Assembly: GCA_007136055.1 (NCBI GenBank)
Contig: SLHT01000257.1
Coordinates: 1 to 8,866 of the forward strand
DNA from: Syntrophomonadaceae bacterium
Lineage (GTDB): Bacteria > Bacillota > Dethiobacteria > DTU022
Reading direction: 5' to 3'
Length of the DNA stretch: 8,866 nt
Each line of letters opens with the position of its first letter. The first letter of the stretch is position 1. The translations under genes and the position numbers were made by a program. The notes under the pieces are model-generated. The model did no database searches, was not told where the DNA came from, and saw nothing but the letters and a program-made list of their open reading frames with translations. This document shows, piece by piece, positions 6,156 to 8,866 of the stretch.

Positions 6156-6889
6156 AGACTTCCGTCCACTAAGATAACCTGGCCGGTTACATAATTTGCT
6201 GATGATGCCAGGAATAAAATAACCTCGGCAACCTCTTCCGGTTTACCTAAACGGCCGAGAGCAATCCTTGATAAAACCTGCTCTTTCACATCGTCGGAAA
6301 GCACCTCGGTCATTTCAGTTTCAATCAACCCGGGAGCAACTGCATTTACAGTAATATTCCTTGACCCAAGCTCTTTGGCCATGGTTCGGCTGAAAGCGAT
6401 TACACCGCCTTTGGCGGCGGCATAGTTGGCCTGTCCACTGTTGCCATGTATTCCCGCTACGGAAGCGACATTTATAATCCTACCGCCGCTTTTTTGTTTG
6501 AGTAAAGGCCTTATTACGGCCCGGCAGCAATTATAGACCCCGTTTAAATTAGTGTCGATTACTGCCTGCCATTCTTCTGCTTTCATCCTGGCTAAAAGGT
6601 TATCGCGGGTTATGCCCGCATTATTAACAAGTATATCAATTCTCTTAAAATGATCAATAGCGCTCTTCATTAAATGTTCGCACTGGTCGTAGTCGGCGAC
6701 ATCGGCCCTTACTACCAGGGCTGATCTGCCAAGATCTTCAATTTCTTTTTTTACTGCTTCTGCGGCAGCTGTGTTGCTGCTGTAGTTAATAACAACAGAT
6801 GCCCCCGCACGGGCTAAAGATATGGCCGTAGCCCGGCCTATGCCCCTTGATGCACCGGTAACCAGAGCTATTTTGCCTTTTAAATCCAT
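6146..6889 (-). CDS. fabG: 3-oxoacyl-ACP reductase
   Basis: FabG is the NADPH-dependent reductase that turns 3-ketoacyl-ACP into 3-hydroxyacyl-ACP, the first reduction of each elongation round. It is a classical short-chain dehydrogenase. Numbered from the ATG at 6889 (247 residues), the cofactor-binding TGASRGIG is at 11-18, NNAG at 89-92, and the catalytic set is N114, S143, Y156 and K160 in the YAAAK motif. The C-terminal VTGQVILVDG is also typical. Two other in-frame starts exist, GTG at 6898 and ATG at 6895, but AAAGG lies 8 bases before 6889 and within 0-2 bases of the others, and MDLKGKIALVTG is the usual family start. It begins 28 bases after fabD ends. The stop codon lies inside a stem-loop. 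The position next to fabD and acpP supports FabG rather than another dehydrogenase of this large family. Confidence 0.96.
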   Translation of the reverse strand: MDLKGKIALVTGASRGIGRATAISLARAGASVVINYSSNTAAAEAVKKEIEDLGRSALVVRADVADYDQCEHLMKSAIDHFKRIDILVNNAGITRDNLLARMKAEEWQAVIDTNLNGVYNCCRAVIRPLLKQKSGGRIINVASVAGIHGNSGQANYAAAKGGVIAFSRTMAKELGSRNITVNAVAPGLIETEMTEVLSDDVKEQVLSRIALGRLGKPEEVAEVILFLASSANYVTGQVILVDGSLSM

Positions 6890-6897
6890 GGTCATCA

Positions 6898-6902
6898 CCT
6901 TT
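6898..6902 (-). promoter_or_regulatory. Ribosome binding site of fabG
   Basis: AAAGG, continuing into TGATG, ends 8 bases before the ATG at 6889, which supports that start over the GTG and ATG just upstream. Confidence 0.6.
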
Positions 6903-6917
6903 CCCTTGGCCCGGTTA

Positions 6918-7847
6918 TTAAATCATTTCAGACTTTAACTGTTCGATATCTTCAGCTTTTTCGATTGAAAGAGTTCTCAGCTCGGGAGCAATACGTTTCA
7001 TCAGCCTGCTTAATGAATTGCCCGGCCCCAGGCCGATAAAGGAATCAATTCCTTCCGCAATAAGAGTACGCACTGACTGTTCCCACAGGATCGGGCTGCT
7101 GACCTGCCTGACCAGGTTCTCTTTAATCTGTGCGGGGCCAGTGGCTAATTGAGCCGAAACATTAAATACAACCGGAACAGCAGGCTCCATAATCATTATT
7201 ATATCCAGTTCCCGGGCCAGCCTTTCTTCCACCGGCTGCAGCAATGCGCAGTGAAAAGGCGCACTGACTTTCAGTTCAGTTACTTTTTTTGCCCCTGCTT
7301 CTTTAGCCAGCTTTGCCGCCAAATTGATTGCTTCTCTTTGGCCGGAAATAACAATTTGACCCGGGCAGTTATAGTTAGCAGGTGAAACCAGCCCTTCCGA
7401 ACGGGCATCATAGCAAACCTGCTCAACCTGATCATGTGAAAGACCCATTATAGCAGCCATGGAACCGCTTCCTTCGGAAACTGCTTCCTGCATAAAGATG
7501 CCCCGTTTTTGAACCAGGGGCAAAGCTTCCTTAAATGGCAGGGACCCTGCAGCAACCAGGGCGCTGTACTCTCCCAGGCTCAATCCCGCCAGGGCCGCCG
7601 GTTTATAACCAAGTTTTTCAATTACACGAAATATAGCCACACTAACAGTAAGAATAGCAGGCTGGGTGTATTCAGTGATCTGCAGTTTGCTTTCCGGTCC
7701 GTTAAAAATCATTTCAAGGAAATCAGGGCCAAGGACCCCGGCAGTTTGATCAAATACGGCACGGGCCTCCGGAAAGTGTTCATAAAAATCGCTTCCCATA
7801 CCGACAAACTGTGCTCCCTGGCCGGGGAAAAGAAAAGCTGTTTTCAT
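6918..7847 (-). CDS. fabD: Malonyl-CoA:ACP transacylase
   Basis: FabD moves the malonyl group from coenzyme A to ACP, supplying the extender unit for FabH and FabF. From the ATG at 7847 it is 309 residues, normal for the family. The N-terminal FLFPGQGAQ is at 5-13. The nucleophile is S90 in GLSLGEYSALVAAG, R115 in LVQKRG contacts the malonyl carboxylate in known structures, and the catalytic histidine is H199 in APFHCALLQP. GLGPGNSLSRL near the C-terminus is also conserved. Many homologues have GHSLG rather than GLSLG; the Leu form is, as far as I recall, common in Clostridia and does not remove a catalytic residue. The frame opens earlier with a TTG at 7868, but AGGAG 9 bases before 7847 and the family N-terminus favour the ATG. 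A 94-base gap separates it from fabH. Confidence 0.97.
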   Translation of the reverse strand: MKTAFLFPGQGAQFVGMGSDFYEHFPEARAVFDQTAGVLGPDFLEMIFNGPESKLQITEYTQPAILTVSVAIFRVIEKLGYKPAALAGLSLGEYSALVAAGSLPFKEALPLVQKRGIFMQEAVSEGSGSMAAIMGLSHDQVEQVCYDARSEGLVSPANYNCPGQIVISGQREAINLAAKLAKEAGAKKVTELKVSAPFHCALLQPVEERLARELDIIMIMEPAVPVVFNVSAQLATGPAQIKENLVRQVSSPILWEQSVRTLIAEGIDSFIGLGPGNSLSRLMKRIAPELRTLSIEKAEDIEQLKSEMI

Positions 7848-7856
7848 CTTTAACCG

Positions 7857-7861
7857 CTCCT
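7857..7861 (-). promoter_or_regulatory. Ribosome binding site of fabD
   Basis: AGGAG lies 9 bases before the ATG at 7847, which decides against the longer reading from a TTG at 7868. Confidence 0.7.
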
Positions 7862-7941
7862 GCCTCAAATCAAGAATTATGCGCTAAATTATCACTTCAG
7901 TTTATTTCTTCTGCATTCTAAATCCCGGATCCTGACCTTAA

Positions 7942-8866
7942 CTACCACTTCATCACCAGGCCGCCCCAGGTCAGGCCGGCGCCAAAAGCAACCATGGCCA
8001 CTAAGTGCCCTTCAACCATTCTCCCGGCGATAATTTCTTCATGGATGGCGATAGGTATTGTAGCCGAAGAAGTATTGCCAAGACGGTCGATGTTAACCGG
8101 CACTTTTTCCTGCGGCAGTTTAAGGCGCTTACGTATATGATCTATAATCCTCAAGTTTGCCTGATGAAGGAACAGGTAATCGAGATCTTCGGGCTTGAGA
8201 TTTTCACGGCTCATCATTTCAGAAAGGTTTTCTTCAACGGCTTTCACGGCAAACTTAAATATTTCGTTACCATTCATTTTAATAAAATGCATTTTGTTTT
8301 GCAAAGTTTCTTCACTGGCAGGCATTGCACTGCCTCCCGCCGGAACCATAAGCAGTTTTGCACCCCTGCCATCAGCATGGAGCGCAAAATTGAGTATTCC
8401 CCGTTCTTCTTCAGTTCGACTGAGCACAGCCGCTCCCGCCCCGTCGCCAAAAAGAACACAAGTACTGCGGTCTTCCCAGTCGGTAACCCGGGATAAAACT
8501 TCGACGCCGACAACAAGAATATTCTTATAGGTACCGGTGGAGATAAACTGGTGCCCGACAGTTAAGGCATAAACAAAACCGGTGCATCCGGCAGAAAGAT
8601 CAACAGCCGCAGCCTTATGAGCCTTAAGCCTGGCCTGGAGCAAACATGAAGTTGATGGCGTGGGGTAATCAGGAGTTACTGTTGCAACAATAATCATATC
8701 AAGCTCTGAAGGATCAAGGCCAGCCCTCTCCAGGGCTTCCCGGGAAGCCCTCTCGCTGAGGTCAATATTCGAAAAACCGTCCTCCAGCTTCCTTCTTTCC
8801 CGAATTCCGGTACGGGAAACGATCCATTGATCATTTGTTTCAACCATTTTTTCCAGATCGCTATTG
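7942..8866 (-). CDS. fabH: 3-oxoacyl-ACP synthase III (N-terminus cut off by the window edge)
   Basis: FabH starts fatty-acid synthesis by condensing a short acyl-CoA primer with malonyl-ACP, and its primer choice sets straight versus branched chains. The frame runs off the window at 8866, with 307 residues visible. The Met at 8847 is internal: codons before it read NSDLEK, as in full-length FabH, so about 18 residues are missing. Numbered from that Met, the catalytic set is C88 in SAGCTGF, H228 in LFLHQAN and N258 in RLGNTSS, the Cys-His-Asn arrangement that distinguishes FabH from FabF. NDQWIVSRTGIRERR near the start and FGAGLTWGG at the C-terminus are also typical. It is the most upstream gene seen; plsX often precedes it in Bacillota but lies beyond the window. 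Substrate preference cannot be read from the sequence with confidence. Confidence 0.97.
   Translation of the reverse strand, partial: NSDLEKMVETNDQWIVSRTGIRERRKLEDGFSNIDLSERASREALERAGLDPSELDMIIVATVTPDYPTPSTSCLLQARLKAHKAAAVDLSAGCTGFVYALTVGHQFISTGTYKNILVVGVEVLSRVTDWEDRSTCVLFGDGAGAAVLSRTEEERGILNFALHADGRGAKLLMVPAGGSAMPASEETLQNKMHFIKMNGNEIFKFAVKAVEENLSEMMSRENLKPEDLDYLFLHQANLRIIDHIRKRLKLPQEKVPVNIDRLGNTSSATIPIAIHEEIIAGRMVEGHLVAMVAFGAGLTWGGLVMKW

Noticed and set aside
7566..7600. FabD motif GLSLG in place of GHSLG
   Set aside because: Checked as a possible loss of function. The nucleophile Ser, the Arg and the catalytic His are present, and the Leu form is, from memory, common in Clostridia.
7509..7853. 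A 114-codon plus-strand frame across the start of fabD
   Set aside because: Antisense to the conserved FabD N-terminal region; a by-product of its codon use.
7876..7916. Possible internal promoter between fabH and fabD
   Set aside because: The AT-rich gap has GATAAT (7888-7893) and CATAAT (7876-7881) as -10 candidates, but no TTGACA-like sequence lies 16-18 bases upstream of either.
8005..8530. Plus-strand frames of 163 and 111 codons across fabH
   Set aside because: Both are antisense to a complete, well-conserved part of fabH and resemble no known protein.

Overview
The window is a gene-dense stretch of a bacterial chromosome in which every supported gene is on the minus strand. Read in the direction of transcription (high to low coordinates) the order is fabH (5' end cut by the window edge), fabD, fabG, acpP, fabF, rnc, spoVS and smc (3' end cut by the other edge). 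Gaps between genes are 20 to 96 bases, so this looks like one long operon or a tight set of overlapping transcription units.

The organism is most likely an endospore-forming member of the Bacillota, probably in the Clostridia. A type II fatty-acid synthesis cluster running into rnc and smc is the classic Bacillota arrangement (Bacillus subtilis has fabD-fabG-acpA-rncS-smc). spoVS is a sporulation gene. Shine-Dalgarno sites are strong and GTG starts are frequent (acpP, fabF, smc). A genus cannot be named from the sequence alone.

Region 4606-8866 is the lipid half. FabH primes the cycle by condensing acetyl-CoA with malonyl-ACP, FabD makes malonyl-ACP, ACP carries the chain, FabF elongates it and FabG reduces the 3-ketoacyl-ACP. 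Dehydratase and enoyl reductase are not in the window. Region 3890-4585 is RNase III. Region 3459-3889 holds spoVS, placed between rnc and smc, two genes that are usually adjacent. Both flanks of spoVS carry related near-palindromic sequences that can fold in mutually exclusive ways. Region 1-3458 is the SMC chromosome-condensation ATPase, open throughout and lacking only its last few dozen residues.

I see no mobile element, CRISPR array, tRNA, rRNA or convincing promoter, and no stretch over 300 bases without a gene. The core genes are ordinary and intact. The parts worth a second look are the spoVS insertion with its repeated hairpins, a non-canonical ABC signature motif in SMC (LSAGE rather than LSGGE), and a stem-loop across the fabG stop codon just ahead of acpP. 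I did not find evidence for a wholly new biological system.
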